Shown: positions 12,728-25,249, counted from the first letter of the stretch. The stretch is 64,000 nucleotides of DNA from Kryptolebias marmoratus (GCF_001649575.2 NC_051441.1:13523039-13587038); one strand, 5' to 3'. Numbers and translations are program-made. Notes: generated from the letters alone by a model not told the origin.

Positions 12728-15700
12728 TCAGAAAGGCTCGAACAGCTTCATTTTTTCCTGGATAGAAAGGCCGTCCTTTAAACTCTGAAAGACATAAAAT
12801 AAAAGACACCAAAAAGACTTAAAGAAGGAAGGAGAAAGGAAGTGAAAGTCTCTATCCACCGCTAGTACAAGGAAAAGGTTTGCTTAAGTGTTTAAAATGT
12901 GAAACAATTTTTATTGGTCAGCATTTTTTAAGGGTATAAATTATGGTGTGTGTTTAACTTGTTTATAGAAATGGGTATATGTAAGTAAAATGTTAAAAAT
13001 ATGATGATAAAGTCACAGAAATGTTCGTTATGATGCATGATAAAATGTTTACCTTTGATCTGATTCCTCTTATCTGACGCAGAAAGGAGGATTTCTCTCT
13101 TTTCTTGGGAAACGGAGGATAGTTCGCTGTTGCCCCGGAGTTTTCTGATAAGGACGCCAGGCTTCGCGTGAAAACAGGCAGCAGGAATGGTGGAATGATT
13201 TATAACATTCAATGTTTTCTCACCCACACCGCGTCCTGAAGCGTCTCTGCTTGGAGACCAGGTGGCGAACTTTGAGTCTTGGTCCAGGTGTCGGAGGGAT
13301 TCGTGGTGCTGGTTCGTCTGCTGGAGGTCCTTCACTTTATTCTCTGCATATGCTTTGTCCTTTAACAAGCACAAATATGGGTTAAACTTTGGTTAGTCGA
13401 TAAATCTGAGATCTACTGGGACACGTTGTCCTTCTGTTTTGTTTAAATGCATCCAGTAATTTTGTTAAATACAAATAAATCTTGTATTGGTACCATTCGG
13501 GTGATTTCCAGCTCCTCTTTGAGAGAAAGCGCTTGCTGTTTGAGACATTGCATCTCTGCTTCCTTTGCCCTCAGAGTCATCTGTTTAAAAACACATCAAA
13601 ATCAATAGTTGTTATTGTTGTATGGTAGTTTTGAAACAGTTTGAATTGAGTGACTTTAGGTTGTTGTTTTTTTTTTATATTTTAAACAAAGCCTTTATTA
13701 AATGTAAAACACAGATGCAGTGTTTTTATGAAGCCACAGACCCGTACCTCCATCTGGTAGTAGTCGTTGACCTGAGGGCCAACAGGCGACTGACTTCCTG
13801 GTAGCTGAGACATCTCATCTGCCTCTCTCTGAAAACAAAATAACAAGCAACAAGAAGAGAAGTATGCTTTAAAAGCTTTTACACATTTATCACTTCACAG
13901 AGAAGTGGATGTTCATTAAAAACAGCTTCACTGTCTGAGAAACCTTGGTTCCTACCTGCTTCATTTTGAGCTCCTGGTTTTCTTCCTGATGCTGCGTCAC
14001 TGATTCCCTCTCATTCTGCAGCTCCTGGTTCAGCTGAGAGATTTCCAGGCATTTCTTTGTGTGCTGAGCCGACAACATCTCCAGCTCTTTGTGCAATAAT
14101 TGGATCTCCTTCCTGCGATGACGAATCAGCAACGCGGATGATGTCGGACAGTTAAGTGAGTTTCAGAGGAAATTGTATTAGAAGGAAGAGACAGATATTT
14201 GATTAACAACCCATAAACAGAAAGTAATAAACCACATAACGAGAGGCTGGGGAGAGCTACTTTTCCAGGACAAATTACAAGCAGCCGCACAAATGACAAG
14301 CAAAGGAGATTTATTTCAGTATGGAAAAATGGCTGAAATGTTCACGCTTGTAACGTATTTACACAAACATAAAGTTACAGCAATTAAACACACAGTCTGG
14401 GCTAAAAGATATGTATATCCTGCCACCAAAGGTGAAACGGTGATCATGTTTTTGCTTGTGCCTTTGAATCTGTGTTGTGTCTGCTAGCAAAATATCTCAT
14501 GAACCACTGAAAACACTTTATTGAATCTCTCAGAAGATAATAATTAAACAAACATCAACAACTCATTAACTTTTGGAGCCAGCGCAGTTAAAGATGGCTG
14601 CCACAGCAACCTTTATCAATTACAAAATTGTCTATAACTCAGTCAGATTTACTCATGTTGAGCTAAGGCTTGGTGTGGTAGTAGCTGAGAGTCATTCTCA
14701 ACACATGCTCCGGGCACTAACAGATCTCACGATATCACATGAGATCGTACATCACGTCATTTCTCATCACGTGATGATCGCAGTTTTAAACTCTGGCATA
14801 AGAGCTGGTGGGAGGTATGCTTCAAGAAACGCTAAGTGGTTCATTATATATCTTGTAAACAAATAAAAGGGTGACTCACTCATATTGGATGTGGAGTTCT
14901 GTGACGTCGGCGCTCTCCCTGATATGCTGAGTTTGTTTACTTCTCTCCAGCTCCTTTTTATGGGATCTCCGCATTGCTACAATGGCTTTAAAAACAGAAA
15001 AATCACATTTACTGAAGGATACAGTTTAATTGACAGTGAATTAAATAGTTAAAATAAAACAAACATCACTTAGACTTACCTGCCATCGTAGCAGTTGTCT
15101 CCTCCTGCAGGAGCTGATCTTTCTCCTTAAGAAGTTCAGCCACCTGCTCCTGATGCTGCTGCTGCAGGTCTTTTATGACCTTCCTGTGCAGTTCCTCCAT
15201 AGCAGCAAAGCCCTGATCACAAGATGCCTATTTTGGAAATAAAAAAAACATTTTTTTGTTGTAAAGTATGTGGAAAGGGAGTCATTTTGGATACTATTAT
15301 AGTTCACGGTGCAAGTTTACAAATGTGCAGCAACTGAAGTGTGGTTTATCTGAGGTTGTTCTTGTCTAATTTTAGGATCTAATAAAAAAAACAAGATTAT
15401 ATTATGTTTTGATATGTGAAACTTTATATTTTAAATAAGATATAGTGTACTTATAGTAGCTTTGACCACAACTTTATAGTCTTTATTGCAGAGTACTTTA
15501 GATTACATCTTTGAATCCTTTTAAAGGTTGTTAATTTTATATAACAGTTAAAATTAAACAAAACAATTTAATAAAAGTATGTAAACAGTAAAGTAAAGTT
15601 AAAGAATAAGAGGTCTTTGCATACACGTATAGATACACCACATGAAAAGTTTCCTTTGGACATTTTCCAAACTTTACAAACAAAATGAACAAAGTTTGAA

Positions 15701-18700
15701 AGATTAAAAAAAAATAACAATCTTTTCCTGAGCTTTTTTAAAACTATTTTTTGTTAATAGTTAGAGAAAAACTAGTGAAGTGATTAAATTATTTTTGAAA
15801 TATCTGACCAAATAAGAAGAATTACCTGAAGTTTTTCGAGATCTTTCAGGTACGCCTCTCTCATCGCAGCTGCATCGACTTCCAGCGTCTGGATCCAGAG
15901 TCCCTCCTCCGTTTTCCTCCCTGTTGCAGCCTGGTCCGAAGAAGCTGAGGAGTCTTCTTCCAAAGGAGGCGCTTCACTGCAGGGTTTGATCTGTCTTTCT
16001 TTGGAAACACAGGACTTGGAGTAGTATCCATGTAACTGCTTCATCTCCTCCTCGTGGATCTGCTGCAGTTCCTTTATCTTCTCGTGAAACTCTGTTTCAA
16101 CTTTCTGCATCTGCTCCTTCTGATAATCCTCGATTTTCTGCATGTCCTCCAGGAGCCTTTGGTTCCCTGTCTCCACAGATACGATCTTATGCTCAGCCAG
16201 CTCCAGTTCTTCCCTCAGCACGCTGTTGTCCTCCTGGAGCTGATTCAAAGCGTGATTTAACATCTCCTGCTCCTCACGCTCCTTGCGGAGAGCTTGCAGT
16301 TTGTTCTGCGACTCCTCTGCTTGCTGAAACTCTTGCTCCAAATCTAAGTAAAGCCTGTCTGACAGATAAATCAACTTCACTTGCTCCTGAAAGAAGTTTA
16401 AATCAGTTGCAGTCACATTGTCCCCACTGTGGTCCACACTGCCTTCAGTAAGCTCCTGGCAGATATGGAATAAGAATTTAGCCCTTCTCTGCAGCCGAGA
16501 AACAAGTTTCTCCAACAAGCCTTTTTCCTTCTCCCCCACCAGCTTTCTGTCATCAGATTGCTCTTTTTTAACCAGCTTTGCAGCCTCATCTGAACTTCTG
16601 CCGTCCACCTTAACTTGCTCCTCATAAGAGGCCAGCTCAGAGGGACTGATGTCTGCAAGAGCTTCCCTTTGGTGTTCCACCTCCTGACCATTTACCTGAG
16701 CCTTGCTCTCGTAGCGCTGCTGAAGTTTCAGAGCAGCATAAATGAGCTCGGCTTCAGCGCAGAATCTTCCAATTACGCTCTCTAAAAGTTCGCCGCTGTC
16801 ACAGCCCGCCCTCCCAGACGCTGCCCTTTCTTCAGCTTTAAAGTTGATCCTTTGGGAGATCAGGCTTTTGTAACTGAGCGCAACATCTTCTGTGTTGTTT
16901 TTAGCTGCAGATAATTCACAAATACCATTTTGGTTCTGAAGGACAGACACCATTTTTTCCACCACAAACAGTTCCTTGATCAAGTACTTCTCAACGCCTG
17001 ACATGTCATGTGAGGGGCGCGAGTTGGTGAGGTCAGAAATGAAGTCACCTTCTGCTCCAGCTAGTTTCTCGTCGCCGAGGATCTTGCCCTCTTCTTTAAA
17101 CACGTGACGCGAGTCATGCTGGACTCTCCCCGCATCTTTCTCCCCCTGCTGAAGGCAGCCAACAGCTCGGGCGAGTTGCCTCTCAATGTCTGGGATGTTA
17201 ACCGGGGTGGCTTGAAGCCTCTCTCTGCAGGCCTGGATGATGTTCAGAGCCACCTGAAACCTGCCGACCAGCATCCTGCAGCGGTTCTCCGTCTCCTGGG
17301 CGAAGCGCTGGCTCTGCTTGGCCTGACTGTGGAGCAGCAGACTGAGGTGCTGGGCGTTCGCTCTGCTTTGGGTTAATTCTGAGCAGAGGTGGGGATCCTG
17401 GCAGCCGATGTGACTCTGCTGTCCCTCTAGTCTGTGTGTTAGGCCCCTCAGTTTCTCCTCTGTTACAAACAGCTTTGTTTCAAGTAACCTGATCATAGAA
17501 ACAAACTTTTCTGGGTTGTCTCCTGCGCTGGTAATGTACTGGAATGACGCATCCGCTGAATGAGAGCGGGTTCTTGCATGCTCGGGAGGATCTCTGTAGT
17601 TTAGCTGAATGACCTCAGACATCTGAGAGCTGCTCATCCTGCTTTCATTTACAGTGAAATATTCAGGTGTTTGTTGTTGCTTGTTTTTGTGCTCGACAGG
17701 CTCTGAAGACTCACCCTTTGGCTGCGAGGAAGAGCAGGTGCAAGCCTTCATCAGTTCACTCAGTTTCACCTCTGTCTCCTCCAGACTGTTACCCAAAACT
17801 TCCATCTTTAGCAAAACTTCGCTCAGCTCCTGCTCTTTCCTGTCCAGCAGTCTTTCATAGCCTTCTCGTATGTCCTGTGTTTCAGACTCTTGTTGCTGCA
17901 CCTTTCCCAATGACAGCTGCAGGTCCTCACAAACCCTCTCATACGAGTGCTCCAGATTGTAGTAGTGTGTTTCCTCTGTTTTCAAGCGGTCCTGAAGCCT
18001 GCTGACCTCCCTGTCTGCCTCTGATAAGTGGTTTTGCAGCTCTCGACAGCGCTGGTCAAGCTGCTCCCGTTCCTCCTGCAGCTGCTGCACAGCCGACACC
18101 GTACAGGCCAACTCCTCCTGCAGCTGTCGTTGGGCCTCCTCAATCTCTCTGGTCAGTGTCTGACTCTTGCTGAAGGTCTCCAGCTGCTGCTCAGCCCTGC
18201 CAAGTTTGTCCTGGAGGTCCTTGGAGCGTTGCTCAGCCTGAGCCAAGCTGGCAGCCAAAGTCCTTCGTTCTCTCTCCTGACTCGCCTGCAGGAGCACGAG
18301 GTGCTTCTGCAGGCGAGCCTCTTTCTCAGCCTGGGCGTTCTCATAAGCACAAAGCTGAGCTGACATCTCCTGGAGATGTTTCCGCAGCTGTTCAGCCTCC
18401 TCTTGGAGGTTTTGTTGACTTTGCAGCTCCTGCTGCAGCTGCAGCAACTGGGACTCAGCGTCTTTTCTCTTCTCCTCACTTACGTCCAGCTGGGACTTTA
18501 GGGAGGCCGTGCAGCGCTCCATCTCCTGCTTCTGCTCCTGAAACCGCTGCAGATCCTGCTCCAGGTGGAGCTGAGACAGAGCCGTGGCGTCACCTGTAAC
18601 CAGCAGCTGTGCTTGTTGAGCTAAGAGGTCGACCCTCCGCATCAGTTCAGCCTCTCGGGCCTCCTCCTGGCTCCTCTTCAGCGCTTCCAGCTCCATGTGG

Positions 18701-21700
18701 AGGTTGTGGTTTATTTTCTGCATTTGCTGTAAAGTCAAAGCTTGCTCTGGAGATGAACTGTTTCCAATCTACAGGACAAAATGTCACAATTAGAAAAAAA
18801 ACAAGGCTCACATGATGGGGTAATTTGACATAACATGAAATGAAGTCAATCAAGGCAAAACTGACACTCGATATCACCCGACGCCTTGAATGCCAGAGTT
18901 TTAAACTGAGATCATCTTGTGTTGAGAAAAGACAGAGTTGCAGCTGTTTTGATTAAATCTTGACATTATGTACAATCTGTTATGTATAGGTTAAGGTCCT
19001 TTATCTGACCTGGCCATCTTGAACTGAGTTGACTCCAGCTGTTAACGTGTTTTAGACGTACAGCCAGTGGTTACTTTCTTAGAGTTTCACTCAAATCTGT
19101 CAATTGGTTAATGAGATATTTTACTAACAGACAGTGTCGACTCTAACTGTTAATGCCAAAGTTTTAAGCAAAGATGTTGCACAATGCATAGAGCTCAAAG
19201 TATGTGTTGGGGATAATGCCTGGCCTCTGCAACACCAAATCTTTACTCAATATATATCAAATTGTCTGAGTTGGAGCCATTTTTGTGTTTTGTAAATTTT
19301 GTTGTCTATCTTGAATTGCACGGACACTAAACATTAATCAGCTGTGATCACTAATCAATAACTAAGTGTATAGACAAAGGAACACACACACACACACAGG
19401 CAAAAACATTACGGCTATAATCACTGTGTGAACTGTGGCCATTAAGCTGGAAAACTCTGCTCTTAAAAACCATGAAATGCTGGATTGTTTTACTAAATAA
19501 ATGAGTAGTTATTCTTTTAGTTGGGTTCTTGTTTCAGTGGAGTTTTTTTATTTGTATTTTATGGGCTTGTTCAAAAGTCTGATGGCATGTTAGGCTATAC
19601 CGATCAAAGAAATTTGAAAAATTCTGATGGATTTTATTATTTTGGTGCTGTAAATGGATGACTGTACCTGTGTAAAAGACAGTCTCCCTAAATGAATTTT
19701 CCTCTCTTGTTGAAGCTCCTCCTGCAGGTTCTGGTTCAGTTGCTGGATCCGGGACAGTTCCCTCTGTGTTTGCTGCAGCTGTGGAGAAATGTTCGCAAAA
19801 TTTACATCTATGCCTTTTTGAATGCCTAAGCTCTAACTCAGCTTTTAGATGCAGTTTTTCGTGGATTTATTTTTGCGTGTCCTGGAGAGTTTACGTTGGT
19901 TTATGTTTGTAGCAGTTTTTCTGCATTTCCAGTCTCACCTCTTTGACGAGCTGCACGGTTTGCTGCTCGTGAGGCAGTTCTTCCTCGTCTTTCGCGGGTT
20001 TCGTTGGGTTTATTGAAACCCGCTGCTCCTCCTTGTTGGCGTCACGATGCTGTGAACTCTGCTCAGCGTTCGGATATTCCTCACAGTCCTCGCTGACTGA
20101 CAGGATCCCTGCGGACGACAGGCTGTCTCTCTGAAATCCTTCAGCACGTAAAGACGCACCTGTCACACCTGGTGAGAAAAAAGGATTGTAAACAGAAGTG
20201 CATGTAAGTCTTTGTTGACACAGGACCTTTATTTGTGACTGTAGTTGTAAGAAAAGCTGAAATAAGGATTTTAATAAGATTCGAGACTCTCTGACTATGT
20301 TAATAGTCAGGTGAGGCTTGTTTTTTTTTCTCAGCTGTTCCCTTTTTCAGGGGTCGCCACACCGAGTCATCCTCCATCTAACTCTTCTGTTGTGTTACTA
20401 ATATTAACAATATTTTTGGTTCTTTTAATGCATATGTTTCTCTAGTACAAATGAAATAGAAACCTGCATAAATCTAACATTATTGGCTGTTTATTTTCTT
20501 AACATTGGGTCAGTTTGTTTTTCAGCTGACCGATTTTAGTGTTTTGGACAAAAATCTGGAGCTGAGCCCCTTCGCTCTCCTCCGCCGGCTGCCAAGGAGC
20601 GGTTGGTGATGGAGCAGGTGAGGCTGAGGGTGAAACAGGGTGAGGAGAGGATGAAGAGTCTACATCGGCCGAGCTCTGAGCTCCTTCAGGCGGCTGTGGG
20701 AGAATCTGGTCACGCTGAGGCTCCTCTCTCTGCTCGGTGACTCCGTTCTCCTCCAGCTGCTCTTCTTTCCGCTCTGAAAATGAGCTGCGAAGAATAACCA
20801 CACTTCTTTACAAAAAGAGTTAGAGCACACCTAAAACCCATTAACAGACGATAACACGACTTATAAAGGAAAGCATTCTTCGTAATATAAGTCATGATAC
20901 CTTCTGTGTATCTAATAAAGACCGGAACTGATGAAATGTCTGCAGGTTAATAACCACCATTAGCTGCTTTAAGAAGTGAAATAAAGTTCACCTTGTGAGT
21001 TCGTGTGGAGGACCAGGCCGCACGTTTTTCAGAACTGCTTGAACCCAGTTGCGCCTCACCCCAGAGGTCATTGCACAGAGCGTGTAGACGCCATCTTTGC
21101 TCTGTGGAAGCAAAAACAATGACTTTTATAGGACAGTTTTATGTTAAAGGAAGCGTTTTCATTATCTTAATTTAACTGTTTTAAACTGTCTCATGAAGCA
21201 AATGTACCCTTATAGAAAATAGAAAATGAATTGATTTAAAGGCCTGACATTATTTAAATCCTTTGCCAACATTTATGATTGACTTTTAAAGTAAAATCAT
21301 TTTATTTAGAAAAATTAAGATATGTGATTTGTTAGCACTCAGAATATGTGGTGGGGATGACTCTCAGCTACTACCATGACACATTTAAGCTTTATTTTTG
21401 TAAAATTAACTCAGTTATAGACTTTTATGTTGTTTTCTAAGTTCAATCAGCTGGGGCAGCCATCTTGAATTGGATGGACTCCAACATTGAATCTGTTGTA
21501 AACCAGTTCATTAAAATCTGTTGAACGGTTCATGAGATATTTTGCTAACAGACGAACAGAGTTGACTCCATTAGTTAATGCCAAAGTTTTAAACAACGAT
21601 CTCATGCAAGTGTTAAAAATTAAAAAACTAAAAAATGTATTAAGGTGAAGAAAAAGTCAACACTTGAACCACAGATCCACTGATTTTCTGTGTGAACAAA

Positions 21701-23550
21701 CACTTATACTGTTTTTATCTTGTGTTTGCTTCCAGAGGTTGTTCATTATTTACTGAAAATCCATAATCACAGTTTTATGAATTAAAAATGAATGAATGTT
21801 TTTTTTCTTTCAACTTTTTTTTGTGCGTTTTATCTTGAGTTATAATGTGAATATGAGCTCTATACTTAATTCCGTATTTGCGATGTAATTGTTTTTGCAG
21901 CAGTTCTTTTATTTGCCAGAATAAAAGGCAAATGATCCAGTTGTGTTGCAGTACCTGCTTCGTTTCTTTGCTGTCATGATGGTGACATGAAGCGGTGAAA
22001 ACCGCGGAGGAGGAAGCCTGTGACTTAGTGGAGCTGCTAGAAAATATTGACAAAAGGAGAAACCAGCGTTCATCGTAGTTTTAGATTGCATTTTTAACAG
22101 AAATTATTAAAATAAAAAACCACAAAAAAGGATCTGAAAATGTGGAAAAACTTCAGAAACAAACCTGATTTGCTCCACAGAGGATGTCAGCCGGACAGAA
22201 TCCAGAATCTTCCTCCCAGCAGCTCGTCCTTTTTTCCTTTGTGAACTTGCAGCCGTAGTATTATCTGGATCTGTTGTGGAATCAGCAACAACAAACTGTC
22301 TTAAAAAGATTATTTACTAAAAAAGGATAATCGGAGCTTGTTGTCTGTATTGGACTCAAATAAATGATACCCTTAGCCTTGGATGACACATAAAACTTAG
22401 AGTTAAACCCACGAATAAAGCATGAGGATATTTACCGGGGGATCTTTGGTCAAGTCTGCTGAGTGAGCGGCTGCTTCTCATGAACGGAGCTGCAGTGAGA
22501 GACGTAGACTGGAGGGAGGAAAAGCTTCGACTGGAGCGCAGGCGGAGAGCTGGCTTCACCGGGTTGGATGCTTGTTGGCCAGAGCTGACTCTACGACCAG
22601 CAGCTGCTGAGTCTCCTCCTCTGCCACTTTTCCCACAGTGGATGCTGCTTTTCGACGCGCCACTGGAAGCCTGTTTCCCTCCACCGCCTGCTGCAAGATT
22701 CTTTGAGAGAGATAGGGATGCAAGGGGAGCAGAAGCTTAAAGAGTGTTTTATAGAGTGTGCGACACACAGATTAAGTTCTGCATCTTTAGTTTTTAAGTA
22801 TTTTGACATGTCAAACACCACACCTGATGCTCAACCCCATCCCTTTGACACGTGGAATCCAATAACCCCCCCGGAGACCAACTTTTAATCCGGACAAGAG
22901 CTCTTAATTTGCTTAAGTACCATCTGACCAACACTGTGGCCCCAGACATCCACACACACACACACACATACTTTAAACTTAATTACACTTGAGCATTTGG
23001 GAGCCATCAGATAGAGGCGGTCTATTCCACCCGAAGAAGATGCACCATCAACAACTGCAGCGGCAATGAATCTGTGGCTCGACCACAAGACAGGAAAATC
23101 AATGGCAGGAGGCCTGAGGAGGCCTGACGTGGCGATTTGTGCAGATTGTAATCACGCTCAGTTGATCTTCTAGACATTAACAACGACGTAAATCAAATGA
23201 AATGCACACAGGTTTTGAGTCCAAAATCAGGGGGGAAATGTGTTCATATTGAATCAACATTGCGTTTAATTCACTCACTTCTAAATGCTTTTATATGCTG
23301 AATGAAACAGTTCAAACAGTAGAAAACAGCATTATATGAATCTAAACAGAAGTATTCGTCCTCACTGACAAATCTTTTAAAGGTCAATATTTACTTAAAA
23401 TGAGGAATTTGAAATATAAATTAAAGAGAATTATGATTACTGAATGACTTTTAATCAGAGGAGGAATTCATCCTTTTTTGGGACCCCATTTAATGTTTTT
23501 AAGCTCCACCTTCCAGTCAGTTTGAATATTTATGCTTACCTTTTCTCCAT
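12728..23550 (-). CDS. MPRIP/TRIOBP-family coiled-coil protein (myosin phosphatase Rho-interacting protein-like), 18 exons
   Basis: Inferred CDS (complement): 12728-12784, 13053-13144, 13224-13359, 13494-13580, 13748-13828, 13956-14112, 14880-14985, 15080-15227, 15826-18768, 19668-19778, 19939-20159, 20531-20784, 20992-21101, 21955-22036, 22165-22270, 22436-22690, 22968-23071, 23540-23550. All junction phases agree, giving about 1,686 residues. MPRIP hallmarks: YTLCAMTSGVRRNW (end of a PH domain, exon 20992), GFAAMEELHRKVIKDLQQQH and LLQEETTATMAAIVAM, then KELEMLSAQHTKKCLEI, and the tail RGIRSKSLKDGLSIQEKMKLFE. These parts bind myosin phosphatase/RhoA or actin in relatives. The 981-codon exon (residues about 419-1399) is almost all Gln/Glu/Leu coiled coil. 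No PH core was found; the N-terminus is Ser/Arg/Gly-rich instead. The first two exons are the least certain. It could be mprip itself or a divergent paralogue. Confidence 0.8.
14480..14730 (+). repeat. Dispersed repeat family A copy in an MPRIP-like intron
   Basis: CTAGCAAAATATCTCATGAA, then AACTTTTGGAGCCAGCGCAG, AAGATGGCTGCCACAGC and GTAGTAGCTGAGAGTCATTC, in the same block order as the copy at 3.84 kb. Confidence 0.75.
15826..18768 (-). CDS. Giant central coiled-coil exon of the MPRIP-like gene
   Basis: A single 2,943-base exon, phase 0 at both ends: acceptor CTGTAG before ATTGGA at the right end, donor CTTCAG/GTAATT at the left. It encodes a nearly continuous coiled coil (heptad-rich QEE/LQ repeats) with a less helical Ser/Thr-rich patch around 17.4-17.7 kb. 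Being symmetric, it can be skipped without shifting frame, which would give a short isoform. As I recall, long MPRIP isoforms also have an oversized central exon at the equivalent place. Confidence 0.85.
18995..19370 (-). repeat. Dispersed repeat family A, two partial copies
   Basis: TTAATGAGATATTTTACTAA and CAGACAG near 19.11-19.14 kb with CCATCTTGAACTGAGTTGAC before it, then a second partial copy (GGAGCCATTTTTGTG, ATCTTGAATTGCACGGAC) to about 19.37 kb. Confidence 0.7.
21330..21570 (-). repeat. Dispersed repeat family A copy in an MPRIP-like intron
   Basis: GATGACTCTCAGCTACTACC, CCATCTTGAATTGGATGGAC and GGTTCATGAGATATTTTGCT then AACAGACGAACAG, the same blocks in reverse order to the plus-strand copies. 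Confidence 0.75.
22951..22968. repeat. Short (CA)n array overlapping an MPRIP-like exon donor
   Basis: On the coding (minus) strand this reads GTGTGTGTG immediately after AAAGTAT, so the second exon's donor is built from the dinucleotide repeat. Confidence 0.85.
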
Positions 23551-25248
23551 GTTTGTGTAAAAATTTGTTGGTCTTTGTGTTGACCAGCGTCTCGTGCCAC
23601 CTGCAGTGATTAAAACAGCACATAAACGATCCTGGAAGCCTCCACTTTTAACATTCTGGTCACAATTTACCACTCCTGCCACAAATATTGTATTTCTCCT
23701 TACAGTCTAAGTTTCTAATTCCAAGATATTCACACCACAAAGATATCAAGCACATGTTTATGTCGAAGGCAGCAAATTTCTGAGTAAATTAATCAAAAAA
23801 TTAATAGGTTCTGGAGCCAACTATAAAAAGTAACTCAAGTTTTTCATGTATAAATACAAGAAAGAATGATTTAAACACAATAAATCATTTTATTCTACAG
23901 ATAATTTAATAACAACATCTTAAATTAAGTTGTGAGATGAATGTCAACTTACCTGGGCGCTTTGGACATCATTTTTAGTTTTAAAATAAGAAAAGAAAAG
24001 CCTTGTGAAAACAAAAGAGGGAAACCCTCTATATATTATGGTTATCTGACGCAGAAAGAGTCAGTCGGTCTGACAAGATTCAGCAACATGTTTCAGTCCC
24101 ACAGAAACACGCAGACTCCCCCACATGTAATCAGATCTGACAGACTCCATTAAAGTTTTGTAGGATTAGTCCGGCAGCTCACCGGGATTAACACACTGTG
24201 AGTTTAGTGAACCTGACGGCTCTCGGCCTCTTTCACCCTAACATCGAATCTTCCTTTTCACATTTCACAAACACTCAGTGAAACATGTCTGCTGATGAGT
24301 GTTTGGAGGATTTACTGAGTCTGTGACCTCTGACCTGAAGGTATTTCCGAACTGCAACACTAGTCTGAGCTATTTCTCACTCTACGCTCCTAAAATAAGC
24401 CGTATTTGTTGCCTTAATTACAAAAAAAAGTTATATTATCATCAAACATGGTATCATAATGAGAGCTACAAATGTCCTGATACTCTTCATTGTGCAAAAA
24501 TTAAAACAAGTTAAAAAAGATTCATAAAACCAAGAAGTAAAGTTTGCTTTACCAGAAGATTATAAAAATATAACAAAAATCAGACTTTAAAAGAGCAATA
24601 GAAACTCACAAAGAGATGGTTAAATGTTTATATATAATACTATAATAATGCTTCCAATTTGTCATATGTTCTTGTATATTTCTAAAATGATCTTGATCAG
24701 TAGCTGTTTGGGCTTTCTGAAGCTCTTTGAAAGTATTTCTTTCAACATTTTAGTGCTAATTTTCTGTCCAGTCCTTGACCTGATCATGACAGCATCTTAT
24801 AAATCTAACGAGTGCCTGAAGGTCCAATTTAAAATGGGCTCATCATCAGGCTGCATGTCAACGCACTGGCTCATTTTTGAACTTGAACAATTAGTCGATT
24901 ATTTTATTTATTGATTTAGCCAGGCAAATCCCATAGAGATCACAGATCTCTTTTTCAAGGGAGGCCCGGGCCTAAAGGGAGCCTGACATTCATGTTTTCA
25001 GACTACAGGAGGAAACATACACTATAACATCCAAACTCCACACAGAAAGACCCCAACCTGGGGCTTGAACCCTGGGCCTTCTTGTTGTGAGGCAACAGTG
25101 CTACACCACACCACCACACCATCGTGCTTCCAAATTAGATGTAGAGATTAGAAAGTGACCTAATTAATACAACATTTCTCTGAAAATTGTCAGGTGCTGG
25201 ACAGCAAATGAAAGAAAAAGACTAAAAGAAAACCTTTGACAGACCTTC

Positions 25249-25249
<1 letters not shown>
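23551..25249. other. Interval between the MPRIP-like gene and natd1
   Basis: Probable promoter and leader of the minus-strand MPRIP-like gene. A second possible first exon (ATGATGTCCAAAGCGCCCAG then GTAAGT, minus strand, about 23.95-23.97 kb) ends in the phase needed for the exon at 23071. A repeat fragment lies at 24.93-25.13 kb. No independent gene was seen. Confidence 0.45.
24925..25130. repeat. Interspersed repeat fragment with the fish 'TTGTTGTGAGGCAACAGTGCTA' type end
   Basis: The stretch reading GGCTTGAACCCTGGGCC, then CTTCTTGTTGTGAGGCAAC and AGTGCTACACCAC, preceded by ACTCCACACAGAAAG, is a pattern I recognise from high-copy teleost interspersed repeats. No intact ends or coding part were seen, and I cannot assign a class by eye. 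Confidence 0.5.
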
